64,000 bases of DNA from Synaphobranchus kaupii (Eukaryota > Chordata > Actinopteri > Anguilliformes > Synaphobranchidae): the NCBI GenBank assembly GCA_029718625.1, contig CM056379.1:64445626-64509625 (forward strand). Direction: 5' to 3'. This document shows, piece by piece, positions 24,600 through 34,625 of the stretch. The number at the start of each line of letters is the position of its first letter. The first letter of the stretch is position 1. Position numbers and translations under genes: made by a program. The notes under the pieces are model-generated. The model worked only from the letters and a program-made list of their open reading frames with translations. It searched no databases and was not told the DNA's origin.

Positions 24600-25144
24600 T
24601 TGTCAGGCATACTTCAATTTCCTATTGTACCTATTAAGGCCCTCTCTATAGATATCAAAATGCACTTGAAGGTTTGTTTTTCTCCATTTTCTCTCTGCTT
24701 TACGGCAGTCCCTTTTTAGCTGTCTTATTTCATTTCCATTTCTCCATGGAGCTTTTTGTTTACCAGAAAGAAACTTGGTTTTCATTGGAGCAACACTGTC
24801 AATACTTTTTAAAACCTTAGAGTTAAAACAATCTACTAAAACATCACAGGAGAAGGAATAAGTGGGTGGGCCAATTAGTGACCTAGACAAAATATTCATG
24901 AACACTTTAGCTGAACTGGCATTTAGATAGCGTTTTTTTTATCACCTTATCAGTGTTGACTTCATCAATAATTAAGCCCATATCAAAAATAACACAATAA
25001 TGATCAGAGATAGCTACATCAAGAACAGAGCTGACATTGATATCAAGACCATAAGTGATAACCAAATCTAATGTATGGCCATGTTTGTGCGTGGGCCCAG
25101 AGACATGTTGGGTAAAATTAAAAGAGTTTAAGAGACTTAAAAAC
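24600..25144 (-). pseudogene. L2 endonuclease C-terminal half and linker
   Basis: Minus-strand coding remnants include an NFTQHVSGPTHKHGHTLDLV segment at about 25060-25140 and the endonuclease signature SDH near 25000. The linker to the reverse transcriptase follows at 24905-24603 (KQKAPWRN ... IRQLKRDCRKAERKW). It is adjacent to the provirus 5' LTR. The other half of the same endonuclease lies beyond the 3' LTR at 33882. Confidence 0.8.
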
Positions 25145-25635
25145 TGTGAAGGAATTTTCTGTTTTACAATATGTGTGTATTATCATAAAGACAATCACAT
25201 GATTATCATTAAGCATTTAATATAATAGATCAATTATATATTGAGTTAAGTAATTAAATAATGTATTCTTTGTGAACACTGAGTAGGTCATGGTTCACTC
25301 CCTCTGTGTCTCTCCTTCACAATCTGCAGAGACAGGCAGATGTTTTCGTTACTTGTTTTGAAGGTTATAGAAAGACAAAACACCAAGAATTGGATACCCT
25401 TGTCTCTGTATGTTTAGAAACCGCCCCTTGTGGCTGGCCAGTAAAGCAATGATAGATTGTGTATAAATCTCCTCTGTATACTGTTTCTCAGGTTAGAGAG
25501 ATTCTGACTCTCTCTCATTCTAAGTTTATCTCCAATAAACTGAAATTCTTTTTCTTATTCTATTTACATCGGTTTGTTGTGGTTCTGTTTGGACAGACTT
25601 GCTCACTGTGGGTTTAAAGGGAAAAATCCACGACA
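25145..25635 (+). repeat. 5' LTR of the provirus
   Basis: The LTR begins TGTGAAGGAATTTTC and ends GAAAAATCCACGACA. The two ends are imperfect inverse complements (TGT..GGA.TTTTTC), as integrase requires. A TATA box (TATAAA, 25462-25467) and a polyadenylation signal (AATAAA, 25534-25539) place U3, R and U5 in the usual order. The first 477 bases look identical to the 3' LTR. Confidence 0.93.
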
Positions 25636-25638
25636 ATA

Positions 25639-25657
25639 TGGCGTAGTCGGCAGGATT
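25639..25657 (+). other. Primer-binding site, tRNA-Ser type
   Basis: TGGCGTAGTCGGCAGGATT starts three bases after the LTR end. It is the reverse complement of the 3' end of vertebrate tRNA-Ser(AGA/UGA), including the added CCA. This is a rarely used primer among vertebrate retroviruses. Confidence 0.85.
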
Positions 25658-25871
25658 GCTAACTTGATTTTCTCCTACGCAGATTTCTCTCAAGTCGGAA
25701 CGGCTTAGACAGTGCACTGCCGGGAGTTCAAACCCCGATACCGCAACCCACCTTCTCATAGAGAGGTAACTGTAACCAGTGGCCTAGAGGAAGGACGGCG
25801 GCGACCGGACCGAGGAGAGTAAGACGTCTGTCTGGGGTGATCAATACGCAATCCATAGAAAGAGAATCACA

Positions 25872-25873
25872 GG
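25872..25873 (+). promoter_or_regulatory. Candidate major splice donor
   Basis: CAG|GTGAG lies in the leader between the primer site and gag, where the donor for spliced env RNA is expected. This rests on position and consensus only. Confidence 0.35.
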
Positions 25874-26046
25874 TGAGCCACCACAGCAAAACGTAACTTG
25901 AGGCTGTATCGCGCTCAAATTCTAAAAAGTTTGATTAGTGACCGACAGGTCCGTCACTCTGTAGAGTGATTCAAACTGTGGAGGCTGTATGCTGCTCCCA
26001 CCCATGGACTAATATTTACCTTTTTCTTTCTCTTGTAATGAGCTCT

Positions 26047-26337
26047 GAAACATTTTTGTAGTGTGGTATCATGTATTGTCAGTAGAGGCAAATGATATAC
26101 ACGGACTAGTACAGGAGAGGCATTTTTGCAGAGGAGATGATTATGGTCATTTATACCTGTACGAGACACTTAATGAGTTTGACGGATATGGAAGTGGTTT
26201 TCTGTTGTAGCTATACCTAGAGGTGAATGGTTAAAAGAGAAGGAAACGGCATTAATAGAAGTTAGGCTAAATGTTCGCCCTGAAAGTGAGGGCAATTATC
26301 CAGAGGATAGTGCAGAATCTGAAACTGATTCTGACTA
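26047..26337 (+). pseudogene. Possible leader reading frame upstream of gag
   Basis: Two adjoining open stretches in different frames lie about 100 bp before the gag start. The first, about 26047-26209, includes GDDYGHLYLYETLNEFDGYG. The second, to the stop at about 26337, is acidic at its end (SAESETDSD). Neither has a convincing ATG. Composition and continuity look protein-like, but I recognise no family. Epsilonretroviruses such as walleye dermal sarcoma virus carry an accessory gene (orfC) in this position, which is only a positional analogy. Confidence 0.3.
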
Positions 26338-26434
26338 AAATAGGCCTAATTAAAAGGAAAAAAATTTTTTTATTTTTTATTTTTAAAAATTAAAATTAAA
26401 AGGCATAGTTTGGTTGTGGGACAAACGCACGAAA

Positions 26435-27780
26435 ATGGGTTCTAAAAATTCAAAGAAGCAGGACTCTGAATTTACGGGTCCAATGAAAATAATGCATGAC
26501 AAATATGGTCCGGCAACCACACACCAGCGTGTTAAATGGCAAAAGTTAGGTTTCCCTGAAAAAGGCTCTTTTAGCCTAAATCAGATTGATAACTTAAAAA
26601 TGCGGCTGCGGTCATATGAGGTTAAAAATAGTAAACGTAAAAATAAATGGCAACCCGACTGGGATGTAGTAGATTTGTGGGAAAAGGAATCAAAATTAAG
26701 GCAGGAAAAACAGACCAAGGGAGAAAATAAAAATACTGTGGAGAAATCCCAACAAAGTAATTCAGTGCTATCTCCTGTTGTGCATTCCGGCGGCTCTTTG
26801 TATCCCAATGTAGCACAGCTTGCAAGCGTACACAAAATGAACCTGGACTTGGACTGTCCTGCGTGTCCTCCAGCTTATGTTCCACAGCAAGCGGCAGGAG
26901 CTCACGGACATCCCTCAGCCCCTGCTCCCCAGGCAGTGCATTCCAGTGCTGCTGCACAACCATCTGCGAGTGGGCCGGCGACCAGAGCGAGACCTGCAGC
27001 TTCAGTAGGCCCAGATTCCACAGTACAGGTAACGTCCCACAAGGGCGAACTGAACGAGGTAGAGATGCCTACCATCCATACAATGATGATGCTGCGTCTG
27101 AGTATATGGAACAAATTGATACTTTGGAAACCAGTATGAAAACCGAATTCCCTGTTCGTCTGAACTGGGAAGCAGTCAGACAGGTTAAACAAAAGCCTGG
27201 TGAAACTGTTAATGATTTCTTGAGACTTTCAGAGAAGTACGACGCACACAGTGGAATGGACAAACCGGAAAACAGCGAGACTCTTACTCCGTATGAGACT
27301 CAGCTAACCCACTGTTTCCTGGATGGATTGGATAAACACCTTGCAACCGCTATTAAGACCTCCTGTGTTGGCTGGCAGACTCGGAGACTTAAGGACGTTC
27401 TCCGTTATGCTGTTCACTGCGAAGAACAGGACCGCGACAAGCAACACAAAGACAAAAAGAAGAGCGACAAGATGACCTCTCAGCTGCAGCTGGCCCAGCT
27501 CAATTCCTACCAGGGGAACCGAGACGGTGCCGGTGGACAGCAGCAGCAAAGGAGAGGCCGCGGCAGACGTGGAGGATGGAATCAAGGGAACAGACAGAGA
27601 CCCAACTCCATGGGACCCACTACCATGGTGGATTATGATGTTTGCCGAAAATGTGGAAAAAAGGGACATTGGGCTCGCGGTTGTACATTTTCCGGTAATG
27701 CTGATAATTGGGACACAGCACCCCACGGGAATGTTACTTTCCAACATCCTGGGGGTCAAACTGGATTACCTGGACAATGA
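26435..27780 (+). pseudogene. Retroviral gag, frameshifted and shortened
   Basis: The ATG at 26435 gives an N-terminal MGSKNSKK, with Gly2 suitable for myristoylation of the matrix. A PPAY late-domain motif at residues 145-148 would recruit host NEDD4-type ligases. The first frame runs on to about 27139. True gag coding continues from about 27040 in another frame, with a capsid C-terminal major-homology-like block (QVKQKPGETVNDFLRL). A basic, Q/R/G-rich nucleocapsid follows with one zinc knuckle, C-x2-C-x4-H-x4-C (27643-27684). The capsid N-terminal domain is not seen, so an internal deletion near 27030 is inferred in addition to the shift. The frame ends in TGA (27778-27780) and the pol frame follows in the same phase. 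Confidence 0.85.
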
Positions 27781-28960
27781 CATTTTGTGGGAGACGAGGA
27801 AACGCATGCGGACATGGGTGAGTTTGCTGGGTTCCTTTACCATACGGCTCCAAATGCGTTACCACTTTGGTCATTAAAAGTTGATGGGCGAGCATTAGAC
27901 TTCATTGTGGATACGGGAGCTGGTCGGTCTGTAATAACAGCTAAATCATGGGATTCAAAACCTCCTCTTTTTAGTGGTAAAACCATGCTCAGCCAAGATG
28001 CTGGTGGAAATACCACGACAGAGAAATTTACAGCTCCATTACTGGTGCAAGATTTCAATACGGGCTCAAATATTACTTTGAAACATGCGTTCTTGTTCTC
28101 CCATGTATGTCCGGTAAACCTGCTTGGCAGAGACTTAATGTGCAAATTGGGTCTGAGTGTGCAGTGTACTGATGACGGTTTAACTATTGACAGAGCTGCT
28201 ATGGCGGAGACTCTAGAAATGTTTTACTATGCTTGGGATCTGGACAGATCCTCAGTCACAGCTAAAGCCATACAAATGGCCAGAACTGAGTGGACAGGCA
28301 CTGGCGACAGACTGACAGAATTACAACTACATGTAACAGCACATTTTAGTCGAGGTAGAGATTGGGAATTTGAGAAGAATTGGTACGGTGATTGTAAATT
28401 AATTTCGACATTGTTTTTGGTTGGTCGCGATTTCTGTGCATTGTCTGTAGAATTGAGCTCAGCACATCAGCAATTCTATTCCATAGCGGGAAGTGCACCC
28501 CATGTTTCACTGTGCAAAGCCTCAAATAAAAAATGGGGGGACACAGGACCATGGGTAAAATTATGTTTGGACACCACGGACTGGGAAAAGACAGGGGAAT
28601 TTTCAAAATATTCTCCCTCTCTGCGTGTCACTGCGCACCAGTTTCCGAACTCTCTGACAGCTGTCTGCAGCATTCATGAGTTGTTGTGTGACACCCAAGC
28701 CTACTTGCATTTGTCAGACCCGAGATTCAGTGCAATTCCCTCTCAATTGTGGGCAACGTCCCAAAATGATGTGGGGCTCATAGCTGGAGTTACTCCACTT
28801 CAAGTAACCCCTAAATCTGAATACAGACCATGCAAACGTCAATATCCCCTACGCCCAGAAGCCGAAGACGGCATTGTCCCCGTATTTAATGCGTTGTTAG
28901 AAGCTGGTGTTGTGGTTCCCTGTCCTGACTCTCCATGCAACACTCCTATCTTGCCTGTAA
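27781..28960 (+). pseudogene. Retroviral protease plus PR-RT linker domain
   Basis: The frame is in phase with the 3' part of gag after a single TGA. The aspartic protease has its catalytic motif VDTGAGRSVI, with the active-site aspartate encoded at 27910, and the NLLGRDL block at about 28117-28137. It is followed by a segment of some 200 residues unlike the short linker of murine-type viruses. That segment contains LHVTAHF (histidine codon at 28330) and APHVSLCK (histidine codon at 28501), then a GPWV block. The start of reverse transcriptase (NTPILPV) follows, after which a one-base loss in the A run at about 28959-28963 throws the frame off. The linker domain is discussed as a possible 2H-type fold. 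Confidence 0.85.
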
Positions 28961-29678
28961 AAAGCCTGATGGGTCTTGGCGGTTCGTACAAGATTTACGA
29001 GCTGTGAACAGCGCCGTTCAACAGCGCGCTCCCGTTGTGCCGAACCCCGCAACCATTCTTACACAGGTCCCGGGTAATGCTAAATATTTTTCTGTGATCG
29101 ATCTAGCGAATGCATTCTTTAGAATTCCTGTTGATGTAAATTCCCAGTACTGGTTTGCCTTTACATTCAGGGCAAAAAGGTATACCTGGTCTCGATTACC
29201 CCAGGGGTATGCTGAATCACCAGCAGTTTTTTCAGCAGCGCTGCAGGAAAACTTGGAACAATTCCAGTTTTTTTCAGGCCAAAGTACTTTGATTCAATAC
29301 GTTGATGATCTCCTCGTCTGCTCTCCAGACGAGCACAGCTGTATTCAGGATTCACTTGAACTGTTGACATTCCTAGCCACAGAGGGCCACAAAGTTAAAC
29401 AGGAGAAACTGCAATTTGCATTGAATACTGTTACCTACTTAGGACACGTTATTTCTGCAGAAGGCAAATCTTTGGAAACTGACAGAATCCAAGCGATTCT
29501 TGACCTCCCTAAACCGGTTACAAAAAAGCAGGTAATGTCTTTTCTAGGCATGACAGGTTACTGTAGGCAATGGATTTCTGATTACGCTGAAATCTCCTTT
29601 CAGAAGTTGAAACAACAATTGGCCTCTTCTCCTACTTTGGGCCTGCCTGACATGATTAAACCTTTTTCTTTTGACTGT
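28935..29678 (+). pseudogene. Retroviral reverse transcriptase fragment
   Basis: The frame carries KKPDGSWRFVQDLRAVN, the catalytic aspartate in FSVIDLANAFF (residue 56 of this frame), LPQGYAESP, and the catalytic QYVDDLLV (YVDD, residues 122-125). The thumb follows with YLGHVIS and SFLGMTGYCRQWI. Start and end are defined by frameshifts, the first at about 28960 and the second at about 29676, not by real start or stop codons. It is part of pol, which copies the RNA genome into DNA. The catalytic residues are all present, so loss of function comes from the shifts. Confidence 0.9.
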
Positions 29679-31205
29679 TGATGAGAAGGGCGACTACATG
29701 TCTGCTGTTCTTTTGCAAAAGCACGGTGATAAACACAGGCCTGTGGCGTACTATTCTCAGCGACTTGATGCTGTTTCTAGGGGCCTTCCTCTTTGTTTGC
29801 GCTCCATTTCAGCAGCGGCTTTGGCGGTAACTGCATCTGCATCACTTGTTGCTTATCGTCCTCTCACTGTCCTTGTTCCGCATGCGGTAGCAGAAATTCT
29901 GTTAAAACAAAAGACAGCCCAGTTCTCACCAGCTCGAATGCTTCACTATCAACATGTGTTGCTCTCTTTGCCAAATGTTACAGTCAAGCGATGCAATGTT
30001 CTGAATCCCGCTACTCTTTTACCTACACCTGAGGATGGGGAGCCACATAATTGTGTTCATGTGTTAGATCAAATTCTCTCCCCCCGTCCTGACCTCGCCA
30101 CCACTCCCCTCTCAAATGCATTTGATATGTTTGTTGACGGTTCTGCCAGTCGATGTCCCCTCACAGGTGACAGTCAGGTTGGCTATGCAGTAGTGACACA
30201 ACACCAGGTTCTGGAGTCAGCCCGCCTTCCTGGACATCTCTCAGCACAGGCAGCTGAACTGTTCGCTCTTACACGCGCTTGCCATTTGGCTGAAGGTAAA
30301 ACTGTAAATATTTTCACTGACAGCAGATATGCTTTTGGAGTTGTGCACGACTTTTGAACTCTTTGGCAGCATAGAGGCTTCCTTACCTCTACAGGGAAAA
30401 CTATACAGAATGGACACTTAGTGAGCTGCCTCCTACAGGCAATTCTTTTGCCTGCTGCCATTGCTATATGTAAATGCTCCGCTCACACAAACCAGACTGA
30501 TGCTATCTCTCAAGGTAATGAGCAGGCGGACTTGGCTGCCAAGACAGCTGCAATCGGCCCCCCTCACACAACTCTCAGTCTGCTCACACAGGCTGCTATT
30601 CCCACAGACACTCCAATGGCCTCTGTACAGGACTGCCAAGCTGGGGCCACACCCCAGGAAAAGGTCAAATGGAAGCGAGACGGCACCTACACTGATGGGG
30701 TCTGGCTAGGCCCTACTGGTAAACCCTGTTTATCTCGTTTTTTATTTCCCTATTATGCTAAATTGACTCATGGACTGGATCATGTGTCAAAAGGAGGGAT
30801 GATATCTTTGATGTCCAGACACTGGGACACAAGCGGATTTTCTACTTATGCAAAAAACTTTTGTGAAAAGTGTGTTATCTGTGTTGTAAATAATGCTGGG
30901 AGGGGCCAGAAGGTTCCAAATGCGGCCCACCCGGCTCCACAGGAGCCTTTCGAGTACCTGATGATGGACTTCATTGAACTTAACCCATGCAGGGGTAAGA
31001 AATATTGTTTGGTGTTTGTTGACATGTTTTCAAAGTGGGTTGAAGTTTTTCCTACAGGGAAAGCTGATGCTGCAGCAGTGGCGAAAGCCCTACTAACAGA
31101 GCTTATTCCTAGGTGGGGGATCCCGAGGAAGCTGTCTTCAGACAGAGGCTCACACTTTTTAAATAAGGTGTTGGACAAAGTGACCGAGCAATTGGTGAAC
31201 CAAAC
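29671..31205 (+). pseudogene. Retroviral RNase H and integrase N-terminal/core part
   Basis: One phase runs from 29671 to about 31205 with a single in-frame TGA at 30355-30357. RNase H has its acidic residues in FVDGSAS (30136-30138), QAAELFAL (30256-30258) and FTDSRYAFG (30319-30321), and NEQADLAAK after the stop. Integrase shows the HHCC zinc domain (H-x3-H at about 30769-30783, C-x2-C at about 30862-30873). Its core has the first two catalytic aspartates in MMDFIEL (30967-30969) and SSDRGSHF (31141-31143). The third catalytic residue is not found, because the sequence breaks into an inverted block right after EQL. Confidence 0.88.
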
Positions 31206-31985
31206 GGTACTGTTGTAAATGGTGTAGAATGTCTCATGAATCAGGATAATGGGCAGAACTGTGATGAGTGTAATGAGGCCTAGTATCAATAGGCCTACCT
31301 TCAGGCTGCAGCCTAATCTTCTCAAAGGGTTGTACCCCTCGGTGTTCCTGCTGTCGTCTGGCATGTTGGGAGCAGATATTACCGTCACGTGCTCCTTGAA
31401 GTGGTGGTTCTCTGAGTTTTTAAACTCCGTGAGAACTTAGTTGTCCCTGCGCGTCGGTCGAGGTGGGTCTCTCACCCTTATCCCTCCTTTGGCGCTGGTG
31501 GAGCTCTTTTGCAGTGGCTGGCGTGGACCCAAGAAGCACGGCCTTCCACTCGCACGGCTGTGGGCGTGGTGAGTAGTATCTGGAAAGGACCCCTCCACCT
31601 GGCCTGGTGCCACTTCTTCCTTCTGAAGTCTTTTATCACCACCCAGTCTCCTGGCTGCAGGTCATGTAGAGGCCCGCTGGCTGGATCTGGGAGAGCTGCT
31701 TTCACCTGTTGATGCACAGATCTCAGAACATTGGTTAGCTGAACACAGTAACTCACCATGCGAGTGTCAGCTAGCTCCTTGTCCAGCATCAGCCCTGGGG
31801 GGTGACATCCAGTCCTCATGGGCCGCCCTGTGATGACTTCATAGGGCGACAACCCTGTAGCAGCGTGGACCCTCCCCCGCATACCTGTAAGGACAATTGG
31901 CAGGGCCTGGACCCAATCCAGACCTGTCTCTGCCATCACTTTAGTTTGGTGGCGTTATGCTGAGTGGACTGCAAAACAGCACTTT
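31205..31985 (-). pseudogene. Inverted block: integrase C-terminus and env N-terminus
   Basis: On the minus strand, 31939-31478 encodes the end of integrase: MAETGLDWVQALPIVLTGMR and the C-terminal GDWVVIKDF...RWRGPF block typical of gamma-type integrases. Further along the same strand, a frame starting at 31388 has a basic segment and a hydrophobic helix (VGLLILGLITLITVLPIIL), as expected for an env leader. Order and strand show that about 0.78 kb of the provirus was flipped as one unit. The forward integrase breaks off at about 31205 and env resumes forward at about 31985. Breakpoints are good to about 15 bp. Confidence 0.85.
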
Positions 31986-32755
31986 AACCGGTCTTGTTAT
32001 GTTTGCTCTCACATGCCTCATTCCACAGCAGGCCCTCTTCTTCAGGTGCAGAATCTGAAGAAGGACCTCTCAACGTGTTTGGTGGGACTGAGTTCTCACC
32101 CAGGTGTGGGAATACGGTGGGATAAAGCTGATTTCTCTGTGCCATTAAATCTGTCACTTTTGAGTACTCCAGTAGTCAATACAAATTGTTCTTTCCTGAA
32201 AGATTACCTAGCATGGCCACAGGTGTCATGGAAAATGCCCGGTCCAGTCGTACTTAAACATAGTATGAAGTTTGCAATGTGTATTATAGGTAATGGCTCT
32301 AATGCACTAGGTCAATTAGACAATGTTCAGTGTAAAACTGTTTTCTGTGACTATCCGCCCATGCATCCTGATAAGTGTTTTGACTGTCTGAGTGATTCCT
32401 ATAGTCCTTGCAGAGACTACCCTGACATGGCTGATGAGATATGTAGGAAGAACTGGTCACACGCAATCTCATCACCTTGGAATAGGAAGCAAACTGCAAA
32501 CTGTTCCGGGATAACACCATCCTCTCGCCTTGGGAGCCGACTGTTATCTGATTGGTAATTGCTTTGTGGGCACTCTGCTCTCCCCCCTGACTGGAGTAGA
32601 GTTTGCGCCCTCATTGCCACATATGTGATTCCTGACTCAAGCTGCTATAGGTCAGTACTTACAGCAAAATGTTCCTGATCCGGAACAAGATAATGTATTC
32701 CTTCTCCGACAACTTCCTGAGTTTACTGACGACCCTATATAAAGTATAGGCCTGA
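31985..32755 (+). pseudogene. Retroviral env surface-subunit fragment
   Basis: From RSCYVCSHMPHS a forward frame runs to 32558. It has several N-linked glycosylation motifs (NLS, NCS, NWS) and clustered cysteines (CDYPPMHPDKCFDC, CRDYPDM), consistent with a receptor-binding surface subunit. It stops after a G/C-rich run, and weaker coding follows to about 32750 (around LLRQLPEFTDDP). No fusion peptide, CX6CC-like motif or membrane anchor is seen before the polypurine tract, so the transmembrane half is absent. The start of env lies in the inverted block upstream. Confidence 0.72.
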
Positions 32756-33387
32756 ATTATGTACCCACCCTGTCACATGGTTGGTGGGAAGACAGACAGT
32801 GTTGTAATGTGAAGAGATAAAAGGTTGACATTCCAGGAGTTGTGAAAAGTCTCCATTACATGATGGGTTTTTATTTTTTATCTTTCTTTTCTTTCAGACT
32901 TTCTCTTGATAGTAATAATTTTATATGTTAAATAATCAGTAGTACATTATAGTGAAAATTATTTTTATATTCAATTATATTCTATCCTGTTACTATATTT
33001 ACTATGATTTCATTTTATATATTTTTTATATTTTTATTTTTTCCTATGTTGATTCTTGTAATTAATCAGATATGGATGATGTGCAATAATTGCTAATATC
33101 CGGAAGCGACGCTTGATTGCCTTAAGAGGGATCGGAGGAATTATTTTTTCCGGAACTGATTGGGTTTTCTGGCTCTGTGCTAGTTTTGTCCCATATAAGT
33201 CCTGAGTCTGCCGGTTTTTCAATTCCCCCTGGATTATTGGAGTATTGTACATATCCACACGAGATTATTGTATTTGGTCTGTATAATCATGTAATCATTT
33301 ATGATGTTATTAAAATGAATCACTTACTAATTGATTGAGTACATTAGGTAGATTGTAACAGAAAACTGTTAGTTATCATGAAATGAT
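32756..33387. other. Provirus 3' non-coding stretch
   Basis: AT-rich sequence between the env fragment and the polypurine tract. It contains no env membrane region and no supported accessory frame. It may represent a deletion scar plus 3' untranslated sequence. Confidence 0.4.
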
Positions 33388-33400
33388 AAAAGGAGGGAAA
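33388..33400 (+). other. Polypurine tract
   Basis: AAAAGGAGGGAAA directly precedes the 3' LTR. It is the expected primer site for plus-strand DNA synthesis. Confidence 0.85.
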
Positions 33401-33880
33401 TGTGAAGGAATTTTCTGTTTTACAATATGTGTGTATTATCATAAAGACAATCACATGATTATCATTAAGCATTTAATATAATAGATCAATTATATATTGA
33501 GTTAAGTAATTAAATAATGTATTCTTTGTGAACACTGAGTAGGTCATGGTTCACTCCCTCTGTGTCTCTCCTTCACAATCTGCAGAGACAGGCAGATGTT
33601 TTCGTTACTTGTTTTGAAGGTTATAGAAAGACAAAACACCAAGAATTGGATACCCTTGTCTCTGTATGTTTAGAAACCGCCCCTTGTGGCTGGCCAGTAA
33701 AGCAATGATAGATTGTGTATAAATCTCCTCTGTATACTGTTTCTCAGGTTAGAGAGATTCTGACTCTCTCTCATTCTAAGTTTATCTCCAATAAACTGAA
33801 ATTCTTTTTCTTATTCTATTTACATCGGTTTGTTGTGGTTCTGTTTGGACAGACTTGCTCACTGTGGGTTTAAAGGGAAA
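33401..33880 (+). repeat. 3' LTR of the provirus
   Basis: The LTR matches the 5' LTR base for base over 477 bp by eye, then lacks the last bases (AATCCACGACA). TATA and AATAAA copies lie at 33718-33723 and 33790-33795. The missing end can be explained by a deletion between two AAA words at the junction with the duplicated aaac. Confidence 0.92.
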
Positions 33881-33881
33881 C

Positions 33882-34343
33882 TCACTGGCTTTAACATCAG
33901 TGGGATGATCAATGTGTATGTTAAAGTCCCCAGATATAATCACACTATCAAAGTCAGTGGACACTTTAGACAGCAGTTCAGCAAACTCATCTATAAACCC
34001 TGAGTTACATCTTGGTAGATGATAGATGGTGATGAGCAGAACAGATATGTTGCATTTTAAAATCACAGCAAGGTGTTCAAAAGGTGAGAATTCACCAATA
34101 TTAATTTGTTTACAGGAACCAGAGTATAAGGTTGCAATACCACCACCCTTTTTGCCTACCCTATTGGAAAAATAAAAGTTATACCCTGGGGGGCAGGCTT
34201 CAATTAAGGTGGCTGGGGCATCTGATGATTTTAGCCAGGTCTCTGTTAAAAACAGGCAGTCAACCATATTATCAATAATATCATTGATAAGAAAAGTTTT
34301 ATCTGAGAGAGACCTAACATTCAAAAGTGCCATTCTTAGGTTC
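33882..34343 (-). pseudogene. L2 endonuclease N-terminal half
   Basis: The minus-strand frame contains ALLNVRSLSDKTFLINDII, a FLTETWL block with the catalytic glutamate, a GGGIATLY block, and ISGDFNIHID carrying the catalytic Asp/Asn pair of APE-type endonucleases. It ends at DVKASE against the provirus and continues as FLSLLNSFNFTQ on the other side (25144 downward). In an active LINE this enzyme nicks the target DNA. Confidence 0.85.
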
Positions 34344-34625
34344 AATGGTTCATTAGAAACAGACTTAGGTTTAAAAGTAGTCTGAATCGTATGTAAATTA
34401 TGAGTAGATCTGACAACATCAGTATAGTTTTTACTAGGCCTGTTATCAATAATCACTGGAATGGCTGTATTATACTGTTCAGTTGTTCTAATATTGCTCT
34501 TCGACAACATAAAACATCCGGGCCTGCCGGGGGAGCTGGAAGTACGACAGTGAACTACGGACTGAAAAGACGAAGTAGCTAAGGCAGGATTACATTCGGT
34601 GGAGTATCGAAACCGTCTGGTTCCT

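Larger units (their letters stand above)
25145..33880 (+). mobile_element. Endogenous retrovirus (provirus), defective
   Basis: The order is 5' LTR, tRNA-Ser primer site, leader, gag, protease, an extra domain, reverse transcriptase, RNase H, integrase, env fragment, polypurine tract, 3' LTR. The 4-bp target aaac flanks it (25141-25144, 33878-33881; the last copy is fused with a small 3' deletion). It sits in reverse orientation inside the L2 endonuclease. The coding region carries frameshifts, one in-frame stop in pol, an internal gap in gag, an inverted block at about 31205-31985 and no visible transmembrane env. The 4-bp target, the PPxY-bearing matrix region, the single CCHC knuckle, and gag and pol in one frame separated by a stop point to the gamma/epsilon-like class. 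It cannot make virus as it stands. Confidence 0.93.
22065..34625 (-). mobile_element. L2-type LINE, minus strand, split by two insertions
   Basis: Minus-strand pieces form a nearly full-length LINE of about 3.2 kb: endonuclease N-terminal part (33882-34343), endonuclease C-terminal part and linker (24600-25144), reverse transcriptase (23434-24403), C-terminal region (22200-23428), and the 3' tail with short AAATC-type repeats near 22065-22080. A TTAA element (22565-23163) and a provirus (25145-33880) interrupt it. Codons join across both insertion points: in the endonuclease the codons before and after the provirus read on without loss once the duplicated aaac is counted once. Several stops and shifts show that it is dead. 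Confidence 0.88.

Noticed and set aside
25680..25760. tRNA-like element in the provirus leader
   Set aside because: A GTTCAAACC word resembles a B box, but no A box at proper spacing and no cloverleaf was found.
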